A DNA stretch of 9,295 bases, from positions 1-9,295 of the forward strand of contig JAICMT010000035.1 in NCBI GenBank assembly GCA_025929125.1, read 5' to 3'. Position numbers and translations under genes: made by a program. Below the pieces are notes generated by a model. It worked only from the letters and a program-made list of their open reading frames with translations. It was not told where the DNA came from and did no database searches. The DNA is from Acidobacteriaceae bacterium (GTDB lineage Bacteria; Acidobacteriota; Terriglobia; Terriglobales; Acidobacteriaceae). Shown in pieces: positions 1 through 6,783 of the stretch (the first letter of the stretch is position 1; each line of letters opens with the position of its first letter).

Positions 1-877
1 CGGCGGAGAGCTTGCGCAAGTCAGCCAGTTGCGAGGTGCCGAAGGCGGTGCGGGCGAACTGGACATTGCGCTGTTCGAGGACTTCGCGGGGCTGATAGCC
101 GAGGCCGCCGCTGTAGAACGCGCCGCCGCTCTCGCCGATCGCTTTGGAGATGAGGCCCTTTGTCTGGGGCGACGCCATCAGGGTGCTGACGGCGAAGGAG
201 CCGGCGGACTCGCCAAAGATGGTGACATTGGAGGGGTCGCCTCCGAATGACTTGATGTTGCGCTTGACCCATTCGAGCGCGGCGGCCTGATCCATGAGGC
301 CGTAGTTGCCGGAGGCGTGGTGAGCCGACTCGGCGGTGAGTTCGGGGTGGACAAAGAAGCCGAAGATGCCGAGCCGGTAGTTCATAGAGACGATGACGAC
401 GTTCCGATGAGCGAGGAACTGGCCGTCCTGACGGCTCTCCGAGGTGCCGCCGGTGGTAAAGCCGCCGCCGTAGATCCAGACCATGACGGGAAGACCGGCA
501 GACTTCTTCGATCGCGTGGCCTCGGCAGGCGCCCACACATTGAGGGTGAGGCAGTCCTCGCTTGGACCCGGATCGTGGAAGATCATATCCGGGTAGCTGG
601 CGAACTGAACGCAATGCGAGCCGAAGTCGCGGGCCTGGAGAACGCCCTTCCATCGGCCGGTGGGCTGCGGTGGGAGCCAACGCAGATCTTCCACGGGGGG
701 AGCTGCGTAGGGAATCCCTTTGTAGGCGATCACCTTCTGATCTGAGGTCAGGACTCCCTGCACCTTGCCACTGTCCGTCTGAATGGGTTTAGGCAGTTGC
801 TGTGCAGCTGCGGCCGCACCTGAAAAAGCGGAAATAAGCCCTGTAAGCACTGCAGCCCGGAGTAGCACTCGACACAT
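1..877 (-). CDS. Type-B carboxylesterase, exported, 3' end cut by window edge
   Basis: Serine hydrolase of the carboxylesterase type B (alpha/beta hydrolase) family, which cleaves carboxylic esters; the natural substrate cannot be read from sequence. The frame is open from ATG at 877 to the left edge (292 codons; full members are usually about 500 residues), so the C-terminal half is outside. Residues 1-25 form a signal peptide (basic start, hydrophobic core, AAAA before AQQ), so the enzyme is probably periplasmic or secreted. Visible motifs are the type-B signature EDCLTLNVW (107-115), the oxyanion loop YGGGF (136-140), and FGGDPSNVTIFGESAG (211-226) with nucleophile Ser224. The acid and His of the triad lie beyond the edge. 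A GGAG six bases before the ATG supports the start. It follows panC by 40 bases with no terminator, so it may be the last gene of the panBC unit. Confidence 0.93.
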   Translation of the reverse strand, partial: MCRVLLRAAVLTGLISAFSGAAAAAQQLPKPIQTDSGKVQGVLTSDQKVIAYKGIPYAAPPVEDLRWLPPQPTGRWKGVLQARDFGSHCVQFASYPDMIFHDPGPSEDCLTLNVWAPAEATRSKKSAGLPVMVWIYGGGFTTGGTSESRQDGQFLAHRNVVIVSMNYRLGIFGFFVHPELTAESAHHASGNYGLMDQAAALEWVKRNIKSFGGDPSNVTIFGESAGSFAVSTLMASPQTKGLISKAIGESGGAFYSGGLGYQPREVLEQRNVQFARTAFGTSQLADLRKLSA

Positions 878-917
878 GAAGATCTCCGTTCGCAAGGTAC
901 CACAGGGTCGAGCGGCC

Positions 918-1775
918 TTATGGAACCTGATGCCGCTGGAGCAGCAGATTGTCAATGAGCCGTGTCGTCCCCACCCAAGCCGCGATGGCAATCAGTGCAC
1001 CGGTGGAGACATTGGTGACCGGGAGGAGCGAGTCCGGATCCACCACCGCGACATAGTCGAGGCGGACGTCCGGAACGCGAGCGAGGAATGTCCGAAGCAG
1101 GTGGAGAATAGCCTCTGCTGACTCTTCACCTGAACGGACTAGTTCCGCGGCCGCTTGGAGCGCCCGTGAAAGAGCAAGCGCACGCTCGCGCTCGACACTG
1201 CTGAGATACCGATTGCGCGAGCTCATCGCCAGACCGTCGGGCTCTCGCACGATGGGGCAAATTACAAGCTCAACCGGCAGGTTGAGATCTCGGACGACGT
1301 GGCGTAGTACAGCAACCTGAGCAGCGTCCTTCTGGCCGAAGTAGGCCCGCTCCGGCTGCACAATATTAAAGAGCCGAGTGACAATTGTTGCCACTCCGCG
1401 GAAATGGCCCGGGCGCGAAGCCCCGTCCAGCCGCCCCCCGATCTCGCCAGGATCGACGAAGGTGGTGTTGCCCGGCGGGTACATTTCTGCGGCGACAGGA
1501 GCAAAGAGGAGGTCGACGCCAGCCTGCTCGAGCTTGCGGCGGTCCTCCTCAAAAGTGCGGGGATACGCGGCGTAGTCCTCCTTCGGACCAAACTGGGTGG
1601 GGTTGACGAAGATGGAAGCCGCGACAGCATCGCAGGCAGCCGTGGCCGCGGCGACCAGCGACATGTGCCCGGCGTGAAGCGCACCCATCGTAGGCACCAG
1701 GCCCAGGGTGCGGCCCGCGCGGCGGAGTTCATCGCAGGCAGCACGCATATCGGCGGACGTGTGGCAGATGCGCAT
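918..1775 (-). CDS. panC: Pantothenate synthetase (pantoate--beta-alanine ligase)
   Basis: Cytoplasmic enzyme that condenses pantoate with beta-alanine using ATP, through a pantoyl-adenylate, to give pantothenate, the coenzyme A precursor. The 285 residues match the usual length of about 280. Nucleotidyltransferase motif PTMGALHAGHMSL (residues 28-40) carries the HIGH-like His pair; FVNPTQFGPKEDYAAYPRT (56-74), RPGHFRGVATIVTRLFN (121-137), FGQKDAAQ (146-153) and REPDGLAMSSRNRYL (177-191, the KMSKS-like SSRN region) follow in the normal order. It starts at ATG 1775, 13 bases after the panB stop, so the two are almost certainly cotranscribed. The ribosome site is weak (AGGGCGG), which could mean translational coupling to panB. 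The last residues end in QVP just after the final helix. No panD or panE is in the window. Confidence 0.97.
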   Translation of the reverse strand: MRICHTSADMRAACDELRRAGRTLGLVPTMGALHAGHMSLVAAATAACDAVAASIFVNPTQFGPKEDYAAYPRTFEEDRRKLEQAGVDLLFAPVAAEMYPPGNTTFVDPGEIGGRLDGASRPGHFRGVATIVTRLFNIVQPERAYFGQKDAAQVAVLRHVVRDLNLPVELVICPIVREPDGLAMSSRNRYLSSVERERALALSRALQAAAELVRSGEESAEAILHLLRTFLARVPDVRLDYVAVVDPDSLLPVTNVSTGALIAIAAWVGTTRLIDNLLLQRHQVP

Positions 1776-1788
1776 GGGGCCGCCCTGC

Positions 1789-2688
1789 CTACCCGTGACG
1801 CGCAGCAGGCTCGATCAGCTCCAGGTCGCTGCGCATCTCTCGCGGGAGATGGTAGCTTTCGGCATCGGAGGGGAACTCGCGCCTGCTGACATCGGCCCGA
1901 AATCGGGAGAGTGCGTCACTGAAAAAGGCAGCAGCATCTCCGTATTGCCGCGCGAACTTGGCGTGCGGCGCGAACGTGAGGTTGAACAGATCGTGGAAAA
2001 CCAAAATCTGTCCGTCGCATTCGGGACCTGCGCCGATGCCGATGGTTGGAATTGTGAGCTGGCTGGTGATATCGGTTGCCAGCTCCCGGGGAATGCCTTC
2101 TAGTACAACGGCAATGGCGCCGGCTTGTTCGAGCGCTTCCGCGTCCCGGCAGAGCCGGTCGTAAGCCTCCCAGGTCCTTCCCTGCACCTTGTAGCCGCCC
2201 ATCCGGTGCACAGATTGAGGCGTCAATCCGATGTGGCCAACCACCGAGATTTCCGCATCCGTCATGCGCCTCACCAGCGAAGCGCGCGTCTGGCCTCCTT
2301 CGATCTTGACTGCCTGCGCACCTGCTTCCTTGATAAACCGGAGAGCGCTGCTCAGGCCCTCCAGCTCGGAGAGGTGGTAGGAGCCGTAAGGCATATCCGC
2401 AACCAGGAACGCTCGGCGCAGACCGCGTGCAACGGCACGGGTGTGGTGGAGCATCTCGTCCATCGTGACTGGAAGGGTATTGTCGTATCCCAGCGCCACC
2501 ATCGCCAGGGAATCGCCCACCAGAATCAGATCGATCCCGGCCTCGTCGACCAGACGCGCGGTCGGGTAGTCGTATGCGGTGAGCGCCACGATGGGGATGC
2601 GTGCCTGCTTCTTTTGCAGAAGAGTGTCAGCTGTGATGCGGACAGGAGTATCTGCCGCGCCGGGGCGGCGGAGCTGTGTGACAGACAT
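1789..2688 (-). CDS. panB: 3-methyl-2-oxobutanoate hydroxymethyltransferase
   Basis: First committed step of pantothenate synthesis: transfers a hydroxymethyl group from 5,10-methylene-tetrahydrofolate to 2-oxoisovalerate, giving ketopantoate; cytoplasmic and Mg-dependent. From ATG 2688 the protein is 299 residues, slightly longer than the 264 of E. coli, with the extra at both ends. Motifs in order: TAYDYPTARLVDEAGID (37-53), LVGDSLAMV (56-64, Mg ligand Asp59), VADMPYGSY (96-104, Mg ligand Asp98), AVKIEGG (126-132), GHIGLTPQS (151-159), GGYKVQG (164-170), LEGIP (196-200, Glu197 equivalent to catalytic Glu181 of E. coli) and IGIGAGPECDGQILV (216-230). The frame stays open 33 codons further upstream, but that extension lacks family similarity, contains the likely promoter, and lies before a GGAG six bases from ATG 2688. 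Probable first gene of panB-panC-esterase. Confidence 0.97.
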   Translation of the reverse strand: MSVTQLRRPGAADTPVRITADTLLQKKQARIPIVALTAYDYPTARLVDEAGIDLILVGDSLAMVALGYDNTLPVTMDEMLHHTRAVARGLRRAFLVADMPYGSYHLSELEGLSSALRFIKEAGAQAVKIEGGQTRASLVRRMTDAEISVVGHIGLTPQSVHRMGGYKVQGRTWEAYDRLCRDAEALEQAGAIAVVLEGIPRELATDITSQLTIPTIGIGAGPECDGQILVFHDLFNLTFAPHAKFARQYGDAAAFFSDALSRFRADVSRREFPSDAESYHLPREMRSDLELIEPAARHG

Positions 2689-2694
2689 TGGGTT

Positions 2695-2698
2695 CTCC
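2695..2698 (-). promoter_or_regulatory. panB ribosome binding site (decides the start)
   Basis: On the minus strand GGAG is followed by six bases (AACCCA) and ATG at 2688. This ideal spacing sets the panB start and argues against the open frame that extends to 2787. Confidence 0.8.
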
Positions 2699-2741
2699 AG
2701 TGCCACTCCGCAAGACGCGCGGATGCGGCCCGAACGGGTCC

Positions 2742-2747
2742 AGTATA
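2742..2747 (-). promoter_or_regulatory. Candidate -10 box for panB
   Basis: Minus-strand TATACT matches five of six TATAAT positions. It would start transcription near 2735, about 47 bases before the panB ATG. No good -35 hexamer is seen 16-19 bases upstream, so it is either activator-dependent or only a chance match. Confidence 0.4.
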
Positions 2748-2837
2748 CGACTCCAGATTCCGGTTTTCGGATTTCCACGTCTAACATGGGCCGGCTGGGC
2801 AGTCACGGCACCAACAAGTGCCAGCATTCTGACAGAC

Positions 2838-2866
2838 TTGCCAGAGGCGACCCCGGTTCCTATAAT
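2838..2866 (+). promoter_or_regulatory. Sigma-70-type promoter for the secreted-protein gene
   Basis: TTGCCA (2838-2843, five of six to TTGACA), a 17-base spacer, then a perfect TATAAT (2861-2866). Transcription would begin near 2873, leaving a 5' leader of about 127 bases before ATG 3000. This is the strongest promoter match in the window and suggests constitutive, fairly high expression. Confidence 0.75.
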
Positions 2867-2903
2867 CGGCATCATATTGCCTCGCAACTGCGCGTATGGC
2901 ACT

Positions 2904-2956
2904 GGCGGACAGGGTTTGGCGACAGAGTCGTACCGCCGCCCGATAATTCCGGCGGC
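2904..2956 (+). promoter_or_regulatory. Leader inverted repeats that could form alternative hairpins
   Basis: GGCGG (2904-2908) can pair with CCGCC (2933-2937), while GCCGCC (2935-2940) can pair perfectly with GGCGGC (2951-2956) around a 10-base loop. The two pairings overlap and exclude each other. Both lie in the predicted leader upstream of the ribosome site at 2987. There is no T-run, so this is not an intrinsic terminator. In GC-rich DNA such short arms arise easily by chance, so a regulatory role is only a possibility. Confidence 0.25.
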
Positions 2957-2999
2957 AGGCATCAAAGTAAAAAGTTTGAGTTATCCGAGGAGTCTTTGA

Positions 3000-4409
3000 A
3001 TGAAGAAGGTACTGCTATCCTCTCTCTTGGCGTGTGCCGTTAGTGTTCCGGGCCTGACACTCGCTTCCTCTGCCCAGGCTGCCCCGGCGGCTGGTCAGGC
3101 TACCGGCGGTGCCGCGGAACCAGCGGCCCAGGGCGCCGGCGGTGCTCCTCAGTGCCCGCCCATGCCGGACGCGGAATATAAGTCCTACACCGACGCGATG
3201 AATCAGAGTCAGCCGCAGCAGAAGGCGGCCGCGCTTGAGGCATACCTGACGGCATTTCCGAATTCCTGCGTAAAGGCCCAGACGCTTCAGATCCTGATGG
3301 CGACGTACTCGACATTCGACGCTCCGAAGACGCTTGCGACCGCAGATAAGATTCTGCAAATGGAGCCGAACAATTTACAGGCCTTATATGCCGAGGTCGC
3401 TGTTCGAGTGAACAACGCCAATGGATTGACCGACGCGGCTGGCAAGCAGAGCGCCTTTGACCAGATAGCCACCTACGCTCAAAAAGGGCTGACAGCTCCT
3501 AAGCCCGCTGGAATGAGCGACGCCGACTTTGACAAACTCAAAGGGCTTGCCTATCCGGTCTTCTATAGCGCGCTAGGGTATGACGCACTTCTAAAGAAGG
3601 ATAGCCCGAGCGCAATTGACGCCTATAAGAAGGAACTTGCACTCGTTCCGGCCGATGCTACGAAGACACCTGGGTCGGTCCTGCAAGATATCTTCTACTT
3701 AGGCGAGGCATACTACCAGGCGACTCCCCCGGATTATCTTGATTGCTCCTTCTACGCCAGCCGGGCGTTCGCTTATGCACCGGAGAATTTCAAGGCTCAG
3801 TTTTCGCCAATCGCAAAGTTTTGCTACAAGAAGTATCACGGGGGCGATGACGGCTATGACCAGTTCCTCGCCGCCGCACAGGCTAATCTGAATCCTCCGG
3901 ATGGGTTGTTTGCCAGCATCAAACCAGCTCCGACTCCCGCGGACATCGTGAACCAGGTCATCCAGAGCACTCCTGATCTGGCAACCCTCGCAGTAAGTGA
4001 CAAGGAGTTCATCCTCCAGAACGGGACCCCCGATCAGGCCGCCAAGGTATGGGACACCATCAAAGGGAAGTCGGTTCAGATTCCCGAGGCTCTAGTGATT
4101 GCGTCCACGCCAGCCCAGATTCAGGTTGCGGTGTCGGATGATGCCAAGCAGTCGAAGACGGCAGACTTCACCTTCAACATGAAGCCGCAGGACGAGGCGA
4201 CGACCGCAGCCGCGAAGAAGCAGCAGGCGGCAATCGCTGCGGCAACAGCCGTGGGCCAGACCGTTACCCTGCAGGGCACGTACGACTCCTTCACGCCGAA
4301 GCCGATCATGATCACCATGAGCGATGGCGAAGTGGTTCTGCCCAAGGCTGCCCCTACCCGGACACCGGCCCGCGCGCCCGCACGTCGCGCTCCGGCACGC
4401 AGAAAGTAA
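3000..4409 (+). CDS. Secreted alanine-rich protein with TPR-like helical region and basic tail, function unknown
   Basis: I do not recognise a named family; 469 residues. The ATG is preceded by GAGGAG (2987-2992) with seven-base spacing. Residues 1-27 form a Sec signal peptide (MKK, hydrophobic core, AQA before APA), so it is exported. An Ala/Gly/Gln-rich linker (28-50) leads to an alpha-helical region (about 54-295) that reads like degenerate tetratricopeptide repeats: AALEAYLTAFPNS (77-89), ATADKILQMEPNNLQALYAE (113-132), SAIDAYKKELALVPAD (204-219), YLGEAYYQ (233-240), SRAFAYAPENFKAQF (254-268). Four mature cysteines (52, 90, 249, 275) could form disulfides. After a Pro-rich hinge (300-315) comes a mixed region and a beta-rich segment, VGQTVTLQGTYDSF (418-431), then an Arg/Pro/Ala tail (453-469). 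It has its own promoter and terminator and is thus monocistronic. TPR folds usually bind proteins, so a periplasmic scaffold role is plausible but inferred. Confidence 0.88.
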   Translation: MKKVLLSSLLACAVSVPGLTLASSAQAAPAAGQATGGAAEPAAQGAGGAPQCPPMPDAEYKSYTDAMNQSQPQQKAAALEAYLTAFPNSCVKAQTLQILMATYSTFDAPKTLATADKILQMEPNNLQALYAEVAVRVNNANGLTDAAGKQSAFDQIATYAQKGLTAPKPAGMSDADFDKLKGLAYPVFYSALGYDALLKKDSPSAIDAYKKELALVPADATKTPGSVLQDIFYLGEAYYQATPPDYLDCSFYASRAFAYAPENFKAQFSPIAKFCYKKYHGGDDGYDQFLAAAQANLNPPDGLFASIKPAPTPADIVNQVIQSTPDLATLAVSDKEFILQNGTPDQAAKVWDTIKGKSVQIPEALVIASTPAQIQVAVSDDAKQSKTADFTFNMKPQDEATTAAAKKQQAAIAAATAVGQTVTLQGTYDSFTPKPIMITMSDGEVVLPKAAPTRTPARAPARRAPARRK

Positions 4410-4425
4410 TCCCCATATAAAGCAG

Positions 4426-4457
4426 AAGGGCCCGGCTCACGCCGGGCTCTTTTGTTT
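4426..4457 (+). terminator. Intrinsic terminator after the secreted-protein gene
   Basis: AAGGGCCCGGC (4426-4436), loop TCAC, GCCGGGCTCTT (4441-4451): an 11-base-pair stem with one G-U pair, running into TTTGTTT. It begins 17 bases after the stop at 4409. On the minus strand the stem is followed only by CTTCTGCTTTA, a poor T-run, but the same hairpin could still help end the convergent galK transcript, whose stop is at 4463. Confidence 0.88.
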
Positions 4458-4462
4458 GCGAG

Positions 4463-5650
4463 CTACTCCGGAACGATCTGGTGGGCTCCTGCTGAGGCAC
4501 GACTGATATAAATCTCGCAGTCAATTCCCGTGCCTTGCTTATAACCGGTGCGCATCGCCTGCGTGAAACCTTCCACTTGCTCCGCCGCGACCAGATTGAC
4601 GGTGCAGCCACCAAAGCCGCCACCTGTGAGGCGAGCTCCAAAGCAACCGGGTTCCTTGTCTGCCAGTTCCACGAGCAGATCGATCTCCGGGCACGACGCC
4701 TCAAAGTCATCGCGGAAACTAACGTGCGCTTCGTGCATCAGTTGCCCGAATCGGCTTAGATCGCCGTGCTGGAATGCGTTGACGGCCGCAAGCACGCGAT
4801 TGTCTTCGGTGATGACATGGCGGCAGCGGCGAAACACGTTGGCGGGCATCTCACTGCCCCAGCGGTCGAGGTCCTCCAACGTCGCGTCACGTAGCGCTCT
4901 GATCTCCGGCCGGTGAAGGTGAAGGATTGCGGTGCCCTGTTCGATCTCGGCACGGCGCGTGTTGTACTCGCCCCCCGCCACGGAGTGCTTGACCATCGAG
5001 TTGCAGATCACGATGCGAACATCGGATGGGATCGGGACAAGCGTGTATTGCAGCGATCGGCAGTCGATCATCACCGCGTGGTCCAGCGCGCCGAAGCAGG
5101 AGACAAACTGGTCCATGATGCCCACATTGGCCCCCACAAACTGGTTTTCGGCTGCGCGGCAGAGCTGAGCGGTCTTTTCAAGAGGAAGATCGAAGCTCGT
5201 CGCCCCCAGGACCGCACATGCGGTGGCGACTTCGATTGCAGCCGAGGAACTGAGGCCTGCTCCCAATGGAACGTCGCCTTCCACGGTCATCGAAAAGCCA
5301 TCCGCCACGGGCACGCCGTGTTGGCGGAGGATCCAGAGGACGCCTGCAATGTAATCCGCCCAATGCGTTTCGGCACCTGCGCGAAGATCGCGAAAGCGGC
5401 GGTCCAGAAATGGATCGAGAACCTCATCCAGGCGTTCGCTGTAGTTCACGGACTGGACCACCAGTCGCCCATCGGTTCTCTGGCTGATGGCTACCAGGGT
5501 TTTGAAGTCAATCGCTGCGGGCAATACAAAGCCATCGCAGTAGTCGGTGTGCTCGCCAATCAGGTTCACGCGACCGGGAGCCGCAAAGACCAGAGCCGGC
5601 GTCCCGAAGGAGTCGAAGTGCTGGGCCGAAAGTTCAGCAGGAGTATGCAT
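4463..5650 (-). CDS. galK: Galactokinase
   Basis: GHMP-family kinase that phosphorylates alpha-D-galactose at C1 with ATP, giving the galactose-1-phosphate used by GalT; cytoplasmic, Leloir pathway. 395 residues against 382 in E. coli. Galactokinase signature GRVNLIGEHTDYCDGFVLP (26-44), GHMP ATP-binding loop PLGAGLSSSAA (128-138), GIMDQF (177-182) with catalytic base Asp180 (Asp174 in E. coli), and the third motif GARLTGGGFGGCTV (338-351) are all intact. The frame stays open upstream to 5905 inside galT, but family alignment begins at MHTPAELS (ATG 5650), and there are only 25 bases between the galT stop and this ATG. The ribosome site is weak (GGAAA, 11 bases away), so translation may depend on coupling with galT. 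It faces the terminator at 4426-4457. Confidence 0.97.
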   Translation of the reverse strand: MHTPAELSAQHFDSFGTPALVFAAPGRVNLIGEHTDYCDGFVLPAAIDFKTLVAISQRTDGRLVVQSVNYSERLDEVLDPFLDRRFRDLRAGAETHWADYIAGVLWILRQHGVPVADGFSMTVEGDVPLGAGLSSSAAIEVATACAVLGATSFDLPLEKTAQLCRAAENQFVGANVGIMDQFVSCFGALDHAVMIDCRSLQYTLVPIPSDVRIVICNSMVKHSVAGGEYNTRRAEIEQGTAILHLHRPEIRALRDATLEDLDRWGSEMPANVFRRCRHVITEDNRVLAAVNAFQHGDLSRFGQLMHEAHVSFRDDFEASCPEIDLLVELADKEPGCFGARLTGGGFGGCTVNLVAAEQVEGFTQAMRTGYKQGTGIDCEIYISRASAGAHQIVPE

Positions 5651-5675
5651 AAAACTGAATGTTTCCGTTCCGGGC

Positions 5676-6731
5676 TCATCCCGCGTAGTGTTGGTCCGGC
5701 AACGCGCGTAGTCGCGCCGCTGCTGTCTCAGCCGTAATATCGCGCTGCGGCATGCCCAACATCTCAAAGCCGACCATAAACTTGCGGATCTCCGCCGAGC
5801 GCAGCAAAGGCGGATAAAAATGAGCATGGAAGTGCATAAAGTCGCGGCCCTGACCATGAGCCGGGCTCTGGTGGAAACCCATGGTGTAGGGGAAGCTGAC
5901 CTCAAAAAGATTGTCGTAGCGAGTCGTAACGGACTTCAACATCTCGGCGAGACTTATCTGCTCGCTCGCGGAAAGTTCGACGAAGCTGCCGAAGTGACGG
6001 CGTGGAAGCACCGAAATCTCAAACGGCCACACCGCCCAGTAGGGCACGAGTGCGATGAAGTGCTCATTCTCGATGACAATCCTGGCCTCAGGATGCGCCA
6101 ATTCCGTGCTGATGTAATCGCACAGCAGGCAGGACCCGTGCTCCTCCCGATAGGACTGCAGCGATGCAAGTTCGCGCAGTGGCTCATCCGGGATGTGCTC
6201 GGTTGCCCAGATCTGGCAGTGGGGATGAGGATTGCTTGCTCCCATCATCGCCCCGCGGTTCTCAAAGATCTGAACGTGATTAATCCAGGCAAGCTCGCTC
6301 AGGGCAGCCGTCTCCACGATCCAGGCCTCGATGACGCGAACGATATCCAAGACCTCCATTCGTGCGAGCGTCAGTGAATGGTCGGGATGGAAGCACAGCA
6401 CGCGGCAGCGGCCTCGCTCCGGTTCGGCGATCAACAGCGGAGAGGATGCGGGCTTCACGTCCGCGGGCACATCGGGCAGCAGCGCCGGAAAATCGTTATC
6501 AAAGGCAAAGACGCCGGTGTACTCCGGATTGCGTACTCCCCCTGAGCGTGCGTTGCCGGGACAGAGGTAGCACGTCGGATCGTAATGGACCGCCTGAACA
6601 GTGCTCGGCGCCGTCTTCTCACCTTGCCAGGGACGTTGCGTACGCTGGGGCGAGACCAGGATCCACTCTCGCAGCAGTGGGTTGTAGCGCCGGTGCGGGA
6701 TGGAATCAAGAGGCTGAGAAACTACTGCCAC
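5676..6731 (-). CDS. galT: Galactose-1-phosphate uridylyltransferase
   Basis: Second Leloir enzyme: exchanges UMP between UDP-glucose and galactose-1-phosphate through a uridylyl-histidine intermediate. 351 residues from GTG 6731 (E. coli has 348). Starting motif PHRRYNPL (12-19) and WILVSPQRTQRPWQGE (23-38) match the family closely. Zinc ligands are CYLC (Cys54, Cys57), His118 in FHPDHS, and His169; NPHPHCQIW (167-175) has nucleophile His171. The C-terminal HFHAHFYPPLLRSAEIRKFM (300-319) is also typical. Start choice: an upstream TTG at 6737 abuts the AAGGA, whereas GTG 6731 lies six bases after it. A second CXXC (Cys201, Cys204), absent from the E. coli enzyme, may bind metal or be incidental. 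It is followed by galK after 25 bases and preceded by the flippase gene. Confidence 0.97.
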   Translation of the reverse strand: MAVVSQPLDSIPHRRYNPLLREWILVSPQRTQRPWQGEKTAPSTVQAVHYDPTCYLCPGNARSGGVRNPEYTGVFAFDNDFPALLPDVPADVKPASSPLLIAEPERGRCRVLCFHPDHSLTLARMEVLDIVRVIEAWIVETAALSELAWINHVQIFENRGAMMGASNPHPHCQIWATEHIPDEPLRELASLQSYREEHGSCLLCDYISTELAHPEARIVIENEHFIALVPYWAVWPFEISVLPRRHFGSFVELSASEQISLAEMLKSVTTRYDNLFEVSFPYTMGFHQSPAHGQGRDFMHFHAHFYPPLLRSAEIRKFMVGFEMLGMPQRDITAETAAARLRALPDQHYAG

Positions 6732-6737
6732 GCGCAA

Positions 6738-6742
6738 TCCTT
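6738..6742 (-). promoter_or_regulatory. galT ribosome binding site (decides the start)
   Basis: Minus-strand AAGGA sits directly against TTG 6737 but six bases (TTGCGC) from GTG 6731. Only the GTG has workable spacing, so it is taken as the start. Confidence 0.7.
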
Positions 6743-6759
6743 TTCAAAAAGAAACCTGC

Positions 6760-6774
6760 CATACCTAGTGTATG
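6760..6774. repeat. Short inverted repeat between the flippase gene and galT
   Basis: CATAC, five-base centre CTAGT, GTATG: a perfect 5-base dyad in the 52-base gap, about 30-45 bases upstream of the galT start. On the minus strand it is followed by GCAGG and then TTTCTTTTT, so it could act as a weak attenuating hairpin or a small operator. With 5-base arms, chance is also a fair explanation. Confidence 0.3.
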
Positions 6775-6783
6775 CGACTGCGA

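Larger units (their letters stand above)
2689..2999. other. Divergent intergenic region between panB and the secreted-protein gene
   Basis: A 311-base region with no convincing gene. It holds the panB ribosome site and a -10 candidate on the left, a near-consensus promoter for the right-hand gene at 2838-2866, and a leader of roughly 127 bases with short GC-rich inverted repeats. Short open frames crossing it on both strands span the promoters and show no recognisable protein. Confidence 0.75.

Noticed and set aside
21..680. Minus-strand open frame of 219 codons in the esterase region
   Set aside because: It is a different frame from the carboxylesterase, very Arg/Pro/His-rich and without motifs; the esterase frame carries the catalytic GESAG.
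2125..2784. Plus-strand open frame of 219 codons opposite panB
   Set aside because: Antisense shadow of PanB, whose motifs are unbroken on the other strand.
2688..2999. Plus-strand open frame ending directly before ATG 3000
   Set aside because: It begins upstream of and spans the predicted promoter, has no ribosome site, and its product looks like no protein.
3000..3080. Possible lipobox (LLAC, Cys12) in the secreted protein
   Set aside because: The hydrophobic stretch before Cys12 would be very short, and a better signal peptidase I site, AQA before APA at residues 25-28, lies downstream.
4913..5737. Plus-strand open frame of 274 codons opposite galK
   Set aside because: Antisense shadow of a conserved GHMP kinase in GC-rich DNA; no domain, no ribosome site and no family resemblance in its translation.
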